64,000 nucleotides of DNA, from positions 1 through 64,000 of the forward strand of contig JAFYLQ010000017.1 in the NCBI GenBank assembly GCA_017550105.1. The letters run 5' to 3'. Shown here one piece after another: positions 24,000-32,545 of the stretch (positions within the stretch are counted from its first letter, which is position 1; each line of letters starts with the position of its first letter). The position numbers and the translations under genes are program-made. The stretch comes from Clostridia bacterium. Its GTDB lineage: Bacteria > Bacillota > Clostridia > Oscillospirales > Acutalibacteraceae. Below the pieces are notes generated by a model. The model had not been told where the DNA came from, did no database searches, and worked only from the letters and a program-made list of their open reading frames with translations.

Positions 24000-25319
24000 A
24001 TGAAAATTACCTTTATGGGTGCGGGTAGCACCGTTTTTGCACGAAACGTTTTAGGCGACTGTATGTGCACCGAGGCACTTCGCGACAGCGTTTTTGCTCT
24101 TTACGATATAGACGGTCAGCGTCTTGAGGAAAGCCGCACCATTCTTGAAGCAATCCGTCAGGCAAAGGGCGGTTACGGTAAAATTGAATGCTATTTAGGT
24201 GTTGAAAACCGCAAGGATGCACTCCGCGGTGCAAGCTTTGTTGTTGATGCTATTCAGGTTGGTCTTTATGACCCCTGCACCATTATCGACTTTGAGGTTC
24301 CTAAAAAATACGGTCTTCGTCAGACAATCGGCGATACACTCGGCATTGGCGGTATTATGCGTGCACTACGTACAATACCCGTACTCGAGGATTTTGCCCG
24401 TGATATGGAAGAGGTTTGCCCCGACGCACTTTTCCTTAACTACACAAACCCCATGGCAATGCTTTCAGGCTATATGCAAAGATATACGGGTGTTAATACC
24501 CTCGGTCTTTGCCACAGTGTTCAGACCTGTTCATCAGACCTTTTCGAGCAGCTTGGTATGCAGGATAAATTAGAGGGCAGAAAGGAGCTTATTGCAGGTA
24601 TCAACCATATGGCTTGGCTTCTTGAAATCAAGGATAAAAACGGCGTTGACCTTTACCCCGAAATTAAATCCAAAATTGACGAAAAGCTTGCCGACCCTGA
24701 TTTCACCAACAAGGTTCGTCTTGAGTACATTAAAAACTTCGGATATTATTGCACAGAGTCCAGCGAGCACAACGCAGAGTACAATATGTTCTACATCAAG
24801 AGCAAGTACCCCGAGCTTATTGAAAAATACAACATTCCCCTTGACGAATATCCCAGACGTTGCATAAACCAGATTGACAGATGGAAAAAGGATTATGCCG
24901 AAATGCTTGAAAAGGGTGTTAAAGAGCATAACCGTTCTAACGAATACGCTTCACACATTATGGAGTCCATCGTTACAGGCACACCCTATCAGATTGGCGG
25001 TAACGTGCTTAACTCAAACCACCTTATTACAAACCTTCCTGCCGAGGCTTGCGTTGAAGTGCCCTGCCTTATTAACAGCAACGGCGTTCACCCCTGCTAC
25101 GTGGGTGCATTACCCGTTCAGTGTGCGGCAATGAATATGACAAACATCAACGTTCAGCTTCTTACAATTGAAGCCGCAAGAACAAAGAAGCTTGAGCATA
25201 TTTATCAGGCGGCAATGCTTGACCCCCACACAGGCAGTGAGCTTGATATTGACACCATCAAGAAAATGGTTGACGACCTTATTGTTGCTCACGGCGATTA
25301 TTTACCAAAATATCATTAA
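24000..25319 (+). CDS. GH4 NAD-dependent alpha-glycosidase (alpha-galactosidase/MelA-like)
   Basis: 439 residues. The Rossmann start (KITFMGAGSTVFARN) binds NAD. NYTNPMAML (about 150) and the Mn-ligand motif LGLCHSVQ (about 170-177), followed by GINHMAW, are typical of the MelA/AglA branch. These enzymes cleave alpha-glycosides by an oxidation-elimination route needing NAD+, Mn2+ and reducing conditions, on intracellular substrates. Galactoside versus glucoside or galacturonide specificity is not decided by what I can see. The ATG at 24000 is preferred over 23991 because AAGGA is then 8 bases away. Single-gene transcript. Confidence 0.87.
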   Translation: MKITFMGAGSTVFARNVLGDCMCTEALRDSVFALYDIDGQRLEESRTILEAIRQAKGGYGKIECYLGVENRKDALRGASFVVDAIQVGLYDPCTIIDFEVPKKYGLRQTIGDTLGIGGIMRALRTIPVLEDFARDMEEVCPDALFLNYTNPMAMLSGYMQRYTGVNTLGLCHSVQTCSSDLFEQLGMQDKLEGRKELIAGINHMAWLLEIKDKNGVDLYPEIKSKIDEKLADPDFTNKVRLEYIKNFGYYCTESSEHNAEYNMFYIKSKYPELIEKYNIPLDEYPRRCINQIDRWKKDYAEMLEKGVKEHNRSNEYASHIMESIVTGTPYQIGGNVLNSNHLITNLPAEACVEVPCLINSNGVHPCYVGALPVQCAAMNMTNINVQLLTIEAARTKKLEHIYQAAMLDPHTGSELDIDTIKKMVDDLIVAHGDYLPKYH

Positions 25320-25399
25320 TTAGTAATACTTTTTTCACATTTAAAATGTATATACTAATCAAAGAGTATTTTTTGATACCTTTGAAAGGATGAAATTTT

Positions 25400-25981
25400 A
25401 TGAAAAATAAAAAACTTATTATTATAATTGCGGCAATACTGGCTGTTGTTGTAATTATCGGTGGCTCTGCAATCAGCAGTTACAACGGATTGGTTACAAA
25501 TCAGGAGTCTGTTGAAACCGCAAAAGCAAATATCGACACAATGCTTCAACGCAGAGCGGACCTTATCCCCAATGTTGTTGACACCGTAAAGGCTTTCGCC
25601 AAGCACGAAACCGAGGTTTTTGACAAAGTCCTTGAAGCAAGGCAAAACCTTTTAAACGCAAACACCATTGAAGAACAATCCGCAGCAAACGAGGAACTCA
25701 CAACGGCACTTCAGGGTATTAACGTTATTGTTGAGAATTATCCCGAGCTTAAATCCGACGCTACTTATATAGGTCTTATGGATGAGCTCGAGGGTAGTGA
25801 AAATCGTATTGCAGTAGCGCGAGACAGATACAACGAAGCAGTTAAGGAATATAACCTTAAAGTAAAGAGATTCCCCGGCAGTATTTTTGCAGGTATTTTC
25901 GGCTTTGAAGAAGCCGAGTATTTTGAGGCTGACGCAGGCACTTCAGAAGTGCCTGACGTAGGTGCTGCTTTAGGTGATTAA
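25400..25981 (+). CDS. lemA: LemA family protein
   Basis: 193 residues: an N-terminal membrane helix (about 5-25) followed by the long antiparallel helical bundle of LemA, with the conserved QRRADLIPNVVDTV (about 49-62) and SENRIAVARDRYNEAV (about 134-149), ending in an acidic Gly/Ala tail. The role of LemA proteins is unclear; they are usually next to TPM-domain genes, as here. AAAGGATG precedes the ATG. The stop is 1 base before the GTG start I choose for the TPM gene. Confidence 0.92.
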   Translation: MKNKKLIIIIAAILAVVVIIGGSAISSYNGLVTNQESVETAKANIDTMLQRRADLIPNVVDTVKAFAKHETEVFDKVLEARQNLLNANTIEEQSAANEELTTALQGINVIVENYPELKSDATYIGLMDELEGSENRIAVARDRYNEAVKEYNLKVKRFPGSIFAGIFGFEEAEYFEADAGTSEVPDVGAALGD

Positions 25982-25982
25982 C

Positions 25983-26864
25983 GTGACAAAAATTAAAGCC
26001 TTCCGCTTTACGACATTACTAGTTTTAATTATTGCTTTTGGAACTCTCCTTATAGGCGCGGCTCCGTCACACACCTCGGATTTTTACGTAAATGACTATG
26101 CCAACGTACTTTCTGAGGAGACGGAAGAAAAAATCCTTAGCACTGCACTTGCGCTGGATAATGAAACAACGGCACAGGTTGCAGTTCTTACCGTCCCCAA
26201 CCTTGACGGTGAAGACATTGCCGATTTCGCAGTAGATACCGCTCACAGCTGGGGCATAGGCGATAAGGACAAAGATAATGGGGTGCTCATAGTTCTTGCT
26301 ATTGAGGAACGTCAGGTTTGGGTAACAGTAGGCTACGGACTCGAAGGAACACTGACCGATATCCGAACAGGTCAGCTTCAGGACCAATATGCCGTACCCT
26401 ACTACAAAAACAATGATTTTGACAACGGTACGTTAGCACTTTTCGGTGCAATCGTAAACGAAATTCGTGTCGAAGAATATGGTTTGACACCTCTGGAAGA
26501 ATTTGAGTTTTCAAATCAAATAAACACCGACACCATTGAATTATCTGAGGGCGATGTGCGATTATTTTTATTAATTTTCTTCTCTCCCTTATTACTCATA
26601 GGTTTCGTAATGTTGTGCCAATTCTTCAAATATCTGCATCTGTTGCGTTATGACAAAAAAAATGGAACAAATAAAGCCACCATATATCGCAAAAATTATA
26701 TGGGTACCCGACAAGCCATTTTAGCCATTCTCGTACACGGTGCCCTCCGAGGTGGTGGTTTCCGTGTCGGCGGAGGTCGTGGTGGATTTGGCGGCGGTTC
26801 CGGCGGTGGCTTCCGTGGAGGCGGTGGCGGCTTCGGCGGTGGCGGTGCCGGTCGCGGATTCTGA
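25983..26864 (+). CDS. TPM-domain membrane protein with Gly-rich tail
   Basis: 293 residues. The order is a signal peptide or first helix (about 8-25), a TPM domain (about 30-160; starts FYVNDYANVLSEE, contains GVLIVLAIEERQVWVTVGYGLEG), a membrane helix near 190-213, a short cytosolic stretch, and a C-terminal tail of about 45 residues that is mostly Gly with Phe and Arg. YgcG-like proteins with this layout accompany LemA. I choose GTG at 25983 (AGGTGA at 5 bases) over the in-frame GTG at 25974, which lies inside that ribosome site. Followed by a clear terminator. Confidence 0.88.
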   Translation: MTKIKAFRFTTLLVLIIAFGTLLIGAAPSHTSDFYVNDYANVLSEETEEKILSTALALDNETTAQVAVLTVPNLDGEDIADFAVDTAHSWGIGDKDKDNGVLIVLAIEERQVWVTVGYGLEGTLTDIRTGQLQDQYAVPYYKNNDFDNGTLALFGAIVNEIRVEEYGLTPLEEFEFSNQINTDTIELSEGDVRLFLLIFFSPLLLIGFVMLCQFFKYLHLLRYDKKNGTNKATIYRKNYMGTRQAILAILVHGALRGGGFRVGGGRGGFGGGSGGGFRGGGGGFGGGGAGRGF

Positions 26865-26875
26865 TACAAAATATT

Positions 26876-26917
26876 AAGGATATTATACTGAATCTTAAGT
26901 ATAATATCCTTTTTTAT
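26876..26917 (+). terminator. Terminator of the LemA-TPM operon
   Basis: A perfect 14-bp stem (26876-26889 with 26898-26911), an 8-base loop and TTTTTTA. Confidence 0.87.
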
Positions 26918-26995
26918 TGTATTGTACTTGTTTTTTTACATAAAGTATGTAATAATACTGTGGTTTTTGAAATTCTATTTTTATCAGAGGTTTTT

Positions 26996-28351
26996 ATGTC
27001 ACAACAAAGAAGTTCCTTTTCGGGTAAGCTTGGCTTTGTTCTTGCTACTGCAGGGTCTGCGGTAGGCTTGGGCAATATCTGGCGTTTCCCCTATCTTGCC
27101 GCACAGCACGGTGGAGGTATTTTCTTATTAGTTTATATTGTTCTTGCCCTTACCTTCGGCTTCACCCTTATGTGTGCCGAAATAGCAATCGGCAGAAAAA
27201 CAGGTGTAAGTGCTATCGGTGCTTACAAAAAGCTTGATAAAAGATTTGGCTTTATGGGCATTCTTTCATCCATTGTTCCTATTATAATATTACCCTATTA
27301 CTCGGTAATTGGTGGTTGGATTATAAAGTACCTTGCTGTTTTTGCAAGCGGACAGGCATCCCTTGCCACCGACGACAATTTCTTTAACAATTTCATTGCC
27401 GAGCCCATAGAGCCCCTTGGTTGGTTCTTGCTTTTCCTTGCAGTTACTGCTATTGTTGTTCTTCTTGGTGTTGAAAAGGGTATTGAAAAGGTAAGCAAGG
27501 TTATGATGCCCGTGCTTGTTGTGTTAACGGTTTTCATTGCCGTTTACGCCTTGTTTATGCCCGGTGCAATCGACGGTCTTATTTACTACGTCAAGCCCGA
27601 TTTCAGCAAATTCTCAGGCACAACGGTTCTTGCGGCAATGGGTCAGTTGTTCTACTCAATGTCACTTGCTATGGGTATTATGATTACCTACGGCTCGTAT
27701 ATGAAAAAGGACGTTAACCTTGAATCCTCAGTTAAACAGATTGAGCTTTTCGACACAGGTATTGCATTCTTTGCGGGTCTTATGATTATCCCCGCTGTAT
27801 TCTCCTTCTCAGGCGGTGACGAATCCGCTTTGGGCAAGGGCCCCGGACTTATGTTTGTAACACTCCCCAAGGTGTTTGACAGTATGCCTGCAGGCTCAAT
27901 AATCGGTGCAGTTTTCTTTATACTCGTATTGTTTGCGGCACTTACGTCATCAATTTCACTTATGGAAACAATCGTTTCTATTTTTATGGATAAATTCAAA
28001 TGGAACCGTAAATTAACCTGCATTATTGTTTTTGTTGTGTGTATAGCTTTGGGTCTTCCCTCTTGCCTCGGTTATGGCGTCCTTAAAGAAATTACCCTTT
28101 TCGGTATGGATTTCCTTACCTTCTTCGACTTTATAAGCAACAGCGTAATAATGCCCCTGGTTGCCCTTGTTACCTGCATACTTGTAGGCTACGTTATTAA
28201 GCCCAAGGCAATTATCGAGGAAATTGAACTCGGCGGTAAATTCAAAAGAAAAACTCTTTTCACCATTATGATAAAATACGTTGCCCCTGTATTTATTGTG
28301 GCAATCCTTGTGTTCTCAATTCTTGAGGGTATTGGTATAGTTAAGGTTTAA
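26996..28351 (+). CDS. Sodium-dependent transporter of the NSS (SNF) family
   Basis: 451 residues with about 11-12 membrane helices. The NSS signature is in helix 1: AGSAVGLGNIWRFPYLAAQ (about residues 19-37), which forms part of the Na+ and substrate sites. Bacterial relatives import amino acids such as tryptophan or tyrosine with Na+; specificity is unknown. The ATG at 26996 has AGAGG just upstream, so the in-frame extension to 26960 is unlikely. Single gene between two terminators. Confidence 0.88.
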   Translation: MSQQRSSFSGKLGFVLATAGSAVGLGNIWRFPYLAAQHGGGIFLLVYIVLALTFGFTLMCAEIAIGRKTGVSAIGAYKKLDKRFGFMGILSSIVPIIILPYYSVIGGWIIKYLAVFASGQASLATDDNFFNNFIAEPIEPLGWFLLFLAVTAIVVLLGVEKGIEKVSKVMMPVLVVLTVFIAVYALFMPGAIDGLIYYVKPDFSKFSGTTVLAAMGQLFYSMSLAMGIMITYGSYMKKDVNLESSVKQIELFDTGIAFFAGLMIIPAVFSFSGGDESALGKGPGLMFVTLPKVFDSMPAGSIIGAVFFILVLFAALTSSISLMETIVSIFMDKFKWNRKLTCIIVFVVCIALGLPSCLGYGVLKEITLFGMDFLTFFDFISNSVIMPLVALVTCILVGYVIKPKAIIEEIELGGKFKRKTLFTIMIKYVAPVFIVAILVFSILEGIGIVKV

Positions 28352-28362
28352 GCTTAATAGTT

Positions 28363-28406
28363 AAAAGCACCTTAGATTCGCTTTTGAATCTAAGGTGCTT
28401 TTTTGT
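28363..28406. terminator. Bidirectional terminator between the NSS and GH36 genes
   Basis: A perfect 17-bp stem (28363-28379 with 28386-28402), a 6-base loop and a T-run on the plus strand; the minus-strand GH36 stop is at 28410. Confidence 0.87.
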
Positions 28407-28409
28407 TTA

Positions 28410-30116
28410 TTAAAGAACTTCTCTTATATTGCTTTCACCTGTAATAAGATTAAAGGTAAGGCTCTTTTCTTCGCCGTTTTCAATGAAATCAAGTCTGATA
28501 TCCTGCTCACCAACGTATTCGGCAAGCTTAACCTTGTAGCTTTTATCCTTAAAGAATTCTTTAAGGTAACCAATTCTTTCCTCGTCAAAATCACCTGCAT
28601 TGTCGGAAACGAAAAGCACGTTACCGCAAACAGAGTTAATTTTACCGTGAAGAAGCTTCTGCTCCATAGTGTAGTTAAGGTTAATATCACGAAGGAAGAA
28701 AACGTCCGGGTCGTTACAGAAGGCTCTGCCGTCAAGGTGATTACGGAAAACGGTATTTATAATAGCATTCTGTGATGAGGGATTTTCGCAGTTGATTCTG
28801 ATGGAGCTTACAAGTGCGTTTACGCTAAGGTTACCCTTAAGAGTGAACTTCCAGTTCTTACTTGCGTCACAGCTGATACGACAAGCATCAAAAATACCCA
28901 TACAAGCGCCAAGGGGAACACCGCAACCAAGAATCCATTTGTCACCGCAAACCTCGCGAAGAAGTTCTACACCGTCGCACATAATTTCACCACGGGTTTT
29001 GCCGTTTCGGGGTTCAATACACTGACTGTAAAGGAAGTCAAGCTTAACCATATCAAAGCCCCACTCATTAAGAACCGTATCAAATACCTTTCTGATATAT
29101 TCACGTGCTTCGGGGTTGTAAATATCAAGGGTGTATGCACCGCCCCAGCCCTGACAACCGAGCATCTTTTTGCCGTTTGCATTGAAGGTAAGAAGCCAAT
29201 CGGGGTGGTCCTTTACAAGCTGTGATGAAACCTGAGCACTGAAGGGTGCAAGCCAGATACCCGCCTTGTAGCCCTTAGCGTGAATTTTATCTGCAATGTA
29301 TTTCATTCCGTTGGGGAATTTCTTTTCATCAATAAGGAGCCAGTCACCAACTGCCTGCTGATAGCCGTCGTCGACCTGGAAAATGTTAACCTCGTCACTT
29401 GCTCTGTCAAGACCGTCAAGGTCACGAAGAATAATTTCCTCGTTAATATCCTGAAAGTAGTTGTACCATGAGGTGTAGCCTGAAAGGTGGTCAATGGCGG
29501 GCTTCTTACAACCAACAAAGTCGAAGAAGTATTTATCCATTACCTCGTCCATATCGCCCTTGATAATTGCAATATCGAACATTTCGTATTCCTGACCTGC
29601 AGTAAGCTTAAGTCCGTCAACGTCCTTTCTGATAATGAAAGTATCATTTTTCATATCAACGGCAAAAATTGTGAAGCCCTTGCGTTCACTTTTTGAACCG
29701 TAAAGCTTGATTTCGGTTTCGCCCTTTTCACGGAAGTAGCAGTACGTGTAAGCGTGGAATTTGCCCTCTTCGCCGTATTTTTCAAAATGATAGTCACCTG
29801 AAAGACCTGCAAAGTGCTTTAAGGATTTATTGATACCCGCAGCCTTAATAAGACCCTTGAAGGTATCGTTCTTTGAAAACTCACGGGACGTAGTCCATGC
29901 CTGATAACCGTTGGCGTAGAACAAATCATCATCGTCAAAATCCTTTTCATCCTCAATTTCAAAGGATTTCATAACCATATCGCATTTTGCCTTAAGCACA
30001 CCCTTGATGCTCTCTTTATCCTGTTTAAGTTCAAAGGAAAATGCTCTGCCGTCAAATTCATTCTGATTAACAAGTGCCTTGCCAATTAAAACCTGAGATC
30101 TGATTTTTTCAAACAT
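28410..30116 (-). CDS. GH36 alpha-galactosidase-like enzyme
   Basis: 568 residues; a second, clearly different GH36 paralogue in the window. The beta-sandwich domain covers about residues 1-205 and the TIM barrel starts at GYTSWYNYF. Clan-D motifs: QVDDGYQQ (about 247), GIWLAPF (about 286), nucleophile Asp in MVKLDFLYS (D360) and a candidate acid/base in RISCDAS (D417). Intracellular, as no signal is seen. The start is 11 bases after the galT stop, so the pair is one operon. This supports release of galactose that then enters the Leloir pathway. Confidence 0.87.
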   Translation of the reverse strand: MFEKIRSQVLIGKALVNQNEFDGRAFSFELKQDKESIKGVLKAKCDMVMKSFEIEDEKDFDDDDLFYANGYQAWTTSREFSKNDTFKGLIKAAGINKSLKHFAGLSGDYHFEKYGEEGKFHAYTYCYFREKGETEIKLYGSKSERKGFTIFAVDMKNDTFIIRKDVDGLKLTAGQEYEMFDIAIIKGDMDEVMDKYFFDFVGCKKPAIDHLSGYTSWYNYFQDINEEIILRDLDGLDRASDEVNIFQVDDGYQQAVGDWLLIDEKKFPNGMKYIADKIHAKGYKAGIWLAPFSAQVSSQLVKDHPDWLLTFNANGKKMLGCQGWGGAYTLDIYNPEAREYIRKVFDTVLNEWGFDMVKLDFLYSQCIEPRNGKTRGEIMCDGVELLREVCGDKWILGCGVPLGACMGIFDACRISCDASKNWKFTLKGNLSVNALVSSIRINCENPSSQNAIINTVFRNHLDGRAFCNDPDVFFLRDINLNYTMEQKLLHGKINSVCGNVLFVSDNAGDFDEERIGYLKEFFKDKSYKVKLAEYVGEQDIRLDFIENGEEKSLTFNLITGESNIREVL

Positions 30117-30127
30117 AATTAATCTCC

Positions 30128-31621
30128 TTAATTATTTACATTATCAATAAATTTCAAAAACTGCTTTTTGCCCTCATCGGTTCTGTCAAACACACCGCAT
30201 TGCTTAAGAATGTCTGCAAAAACCTTACCGATTTCATCACGGATAACCTTTTCGCAATTTTCGGTAGTGATAACGTTATTTTTAACTATCTCGTCAACCC
30301 AATCCTTATGCTTTGCAATTTTTTCGTTTTTTGAAATATCATCACCATTGATTATAGCTTCCTCAATAAGCTTCATTTCGTCCTTAAGTCGGGCAGGAAG
30401 CACTGCAAGACCCATAACCTCAATAAGACCGATATTTTCCTTCTTGATATGGTGATGCTCGGGATGGGGATGGTAAACACCATCGGGGTATTGCTCGGTA
30501 GTAATATTGTTTCTTAACACAAGGTCCATCTCGTATTTGCCGTCTCTGAAGCGGGCAATGGGTGTTATTGTGTTGTGGGGTACGTCGCCGGTATATGCGA
30601 AAACGAAGGCGTCTTCGTCGGTATATTCACGCCATTTTGCAAGAATTTTACCTGAAAGGGTGCAGATTTCGTCCGCATCGTCACCCCTTAAACGAAGCAC
30701 TGACATAGGCCATTTAACAATACCCGCTTCAATATCGGGATAATCCTTAAACTGAACCTCGGTTTCAATAGGTGCCTTCGTCATAGCGAAGGTGTAATTA
30801 CCGCCCTGAAAATGGTCGTGAGTGAGCACGGAGCCGCCCACAATGGGTAAATCCGCATTGGATCCCACAAAGTAATGAGGGAACTTTTTAACAAAAGCAA
30901 ATAATCTTCTGAAGCCGTCCTCGGTTATTTTCATAGGCACGTGCTTTGAATTAAACACAATGCTGTGCTCGTTATAATAAACATAGGGGGAATACTGTAA
31001 GCACCAGCTTTCACCGTTCAAATCCACGGGAATAATTCGGTGATTCTGCCTTGCAGGGTGGTTTACCCTACCTGCATAGCCCTCATTCTGGGGACACAAT
31101 AAGCACTTGGGATATGAACTTTGCTTCATAAGAAGTGCCGCCGCAATAGCCTTGGGGTCCTTTTCGGGCTTTGAAAGGTTTATTGTAATATCAATGTCAC
31201 CGTATTCGGTGGGTGTTACCCATTTGATGTCATTTTTAATTCTGTACTCTCTTACGTAGTCGGATTTTATTGACAAATGATAGTAATAATCCGTTGCTTT
31301 TTCGGGACTTTCGTTATACAAAGCATTGAATTTATTAATAACCTCAGAGGGTCGGGGTGTAAGAACACCCATAATTTTTGTATCCAACAAATCACGGTAA
31401 ACCACCGACTCATTGCAAATACCCTTTTCACATGCATAATCAAGAAGCACCTTAAGTAACTCCTCAAGCTCCGCATTTTCAAAAACCTCGTCATCATCAA
31501 TGCTATCAAGATTCAAAACACCGAGAATGCCGTTAATTGCATACGTTTCGTCTAAAGCATCAATAAGACCGTTTTTCTGAGCGTATTTTACTAACGACCT
31601 TATAGCCGAACTAACTGTCAT
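30128..31621 (-). CDS. galT: UDP-glucose-hexose-1-phosphate uridylyltransferase (class 2 GalT)
   Basis: 497 residues, the length of the Firmicute-type GalT, which differs from the shorter HIT-like class 1. A nucleotidyl-transfer motif THDHFQGG (active-site His, about residue 285) is preceded by LPIVGGSVL, and PHNTITPIAR follows later. It converts galactose-1-phosphate and UDP-glucose to UDP-galactose and glucose-1-phosphate. It is first in an operon with a GH36 enzyme. No galK or galE is in the window, so those steps must be encoded elsewhere. Confidence 0.92.
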   Translation of the reverse strand: MTVSSAIRSLVKYAQKNGLIDALDETYAINGILGVLNLDSIDDDEVFENAELEELLKVLLDYACEKGICNESVVYRDLLDTKIMGVLTPRPSEVINKFNALYNESPEKATDYYYHLSIKSDYVREYRIKNDIKWVTPTEYGDIDITINLSKPEKDPKAIAAALLMKQSSYPKCLLCPQNEGYAGRVNHPARQNHRIIPVDLNGESWCLQYSPYVYYNEHSIVFNSKHVPMKITEDGFRRLFAFVKKFPHYFVGSNADLPIVGGSVLTHDHFQGGNYTFAMTKAPIETEVQFKDYPDIEAGIVKWPMSVLRLRGDDADEICTLSGKILAKWREYTDEDAFVFAYTGDVPHNTITPIARFRDGKYEMDLVLRNNITTEQYPDGVYHPHPEHHHIKKENIGLIEVMGLAVLPARLKDEMKLIEEAIINGDDISKNEKIAKHKDWVDEIVKNNVITTENCEKVIRDEIGKVFADILKQCGVFDRTDEGKKQFLKFIDNVNN

Positions 31622-31658
31622 CTTTTTTACCCCACAGTAAATCTATTTTATCATTATA

Positions 31659-31687
31659 ATTATAATTTTTTATAACTATTATTGCAA
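31659..31687 (-). promoter_or_regulatory. Sigma-A promoter of the galT-GH36 operon
   Basis: Minus strand TTGCAA - 17 bases - TATAAT, divergent from the nadE promoter 20 bases away. Confidence 0.7.
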
Positions 31688-31706
31688 GATATTTATAATA
31701 AAAATG

Positions 31707-31735
31707 TTGAAAAATTCACTTAAAGAAGCTAAAAT
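31707..31735 (+). promoter_or_regulatory. Sigma-A promoter of nadE
   Basis: TTGAAA - 17 bases - TAAAAT, 22 bases before the TTG start. Confidence 0.7.
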
Positions 31736-31757
31736 ATTTTAAGAAGGAGTGAGTTAA

Positions 31758-32504
31758 TTGACTTTTAATGCACTTAAAGTAAAAAATGATATAGTCCAAT
31801 GGATAAAAGATTGGTTTGAGTTAAACGGCAAGGGCTGCAAGGGCGTTGTTGGTATTTCAGGCGGTAAGGATAGCTCGGTTGTTGCGGCGCTCTTGGTTGA
31901 AGCCTTAGGCAAGGAAAACGTTGTGGGCGTTCTTATGCCCAAGGGTGAGCAGTTTGATATAGACGTAAGCATCACCCTTTGTGAATTTTTGGATATTAAA
32001 TATTACACTGTAAATATAAATGACGCGTATAACGGACTTATGAAGGAGTTAGAGAAAAGCGGTGTGCCGATTAACACACAGGCTGTTACAAACCTTCCCC
32101 CTCGTATTCGTATGTCCACGGTTTACGCCGTAAGCCAAAGTGTTAACGGCAGAGTGGCTAACACCTGTAACCTTTCCGAGGATTGGGTGGGATACTCAAC
32201 CCGCTATGGTGACAGTGTCGGCGACTTCTCCCCTCTTTCAAAGCTCACGGTTCAGGAGGTCAAAGAAATCGGCAGGGTGCTCGGTCTTCCCTCAATGTTC
32301 GTTGACAAGGTTCCCATTGACGGACTTTGCGGTAAAACTGACGAGGATAATTTAGGCTTCACCTACGAAACCCTTGACCGATACATCCGTGAAGGCATTT
32401 GCGAAGACGAAGAAACCAAAGCAAGAATAGACCGCCTTCACAAAATAAATCAATTTAAATTAGAATTAATGCCCATATTCCCCTACGAGCCCGATGCAGA
32501 ATAA
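31758..32504 (+). CDS. nadE: Ammonia-dependent NAD synthetase
   Basis: 248 residues with no glutaminase domain. The ATP-pyrophosphatase P-loop is SGGKDSS (about residues 35-41). Later, TCNLSEDWVGYSTRYGD and PIDGLCGKTDEDNLGF match the NaAD- and ATP-binding regions of NadE. It amidates nicotinic acid adenine dinucleotide to NAD using ammonia. The start is a TTG preceded by AAGGAG at 8 bases; no ATG gives the conserved N-terminus. Single gene, closed by a terminator. Confidence 0.9.
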   Translation: MTFNALKVKNDIVQWIKDWFELNGKGCKGVVGISGGKDSSVVAALLVEALGKENVVGVLMPKGEQFDIDVSITLCEFLDIKYYTVNINDAYNGLMKELEKSGVPINTQAVTNLPPRIRMSTVYAVSQSVNGRVANTCNLSEDWVGYSTRYGDSVGDFSPLSKLTVQEVKEIGRVLGLPSMFVDKVPIDGLCGKTDEDNLGFTYETLDRYIREGICEDEETKARIDRLHKINQFKLELMPIFPYEPDAE

Positions 32505-32508
32505 ACAA

Positions 32509-32545
32509 GGAGTTGTGTTCATTATCCGAACACAACTCCCTTTTT
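32509..32545. terminator. Terminator between nadE and the MFS-tail gene
   Basis: A perfect 12-bp stem (32509-32520 with 32528-32539) and six T on the plus strand; convergent with the following gene. Confidence 0.85.

Noticed and set aside
28424..28775. Small ORFs on both strands within the second GH36 gene
   Set aside because: Alternative frames of the GH36 coding sequence, with no ribosome sites or recognisable motifs.
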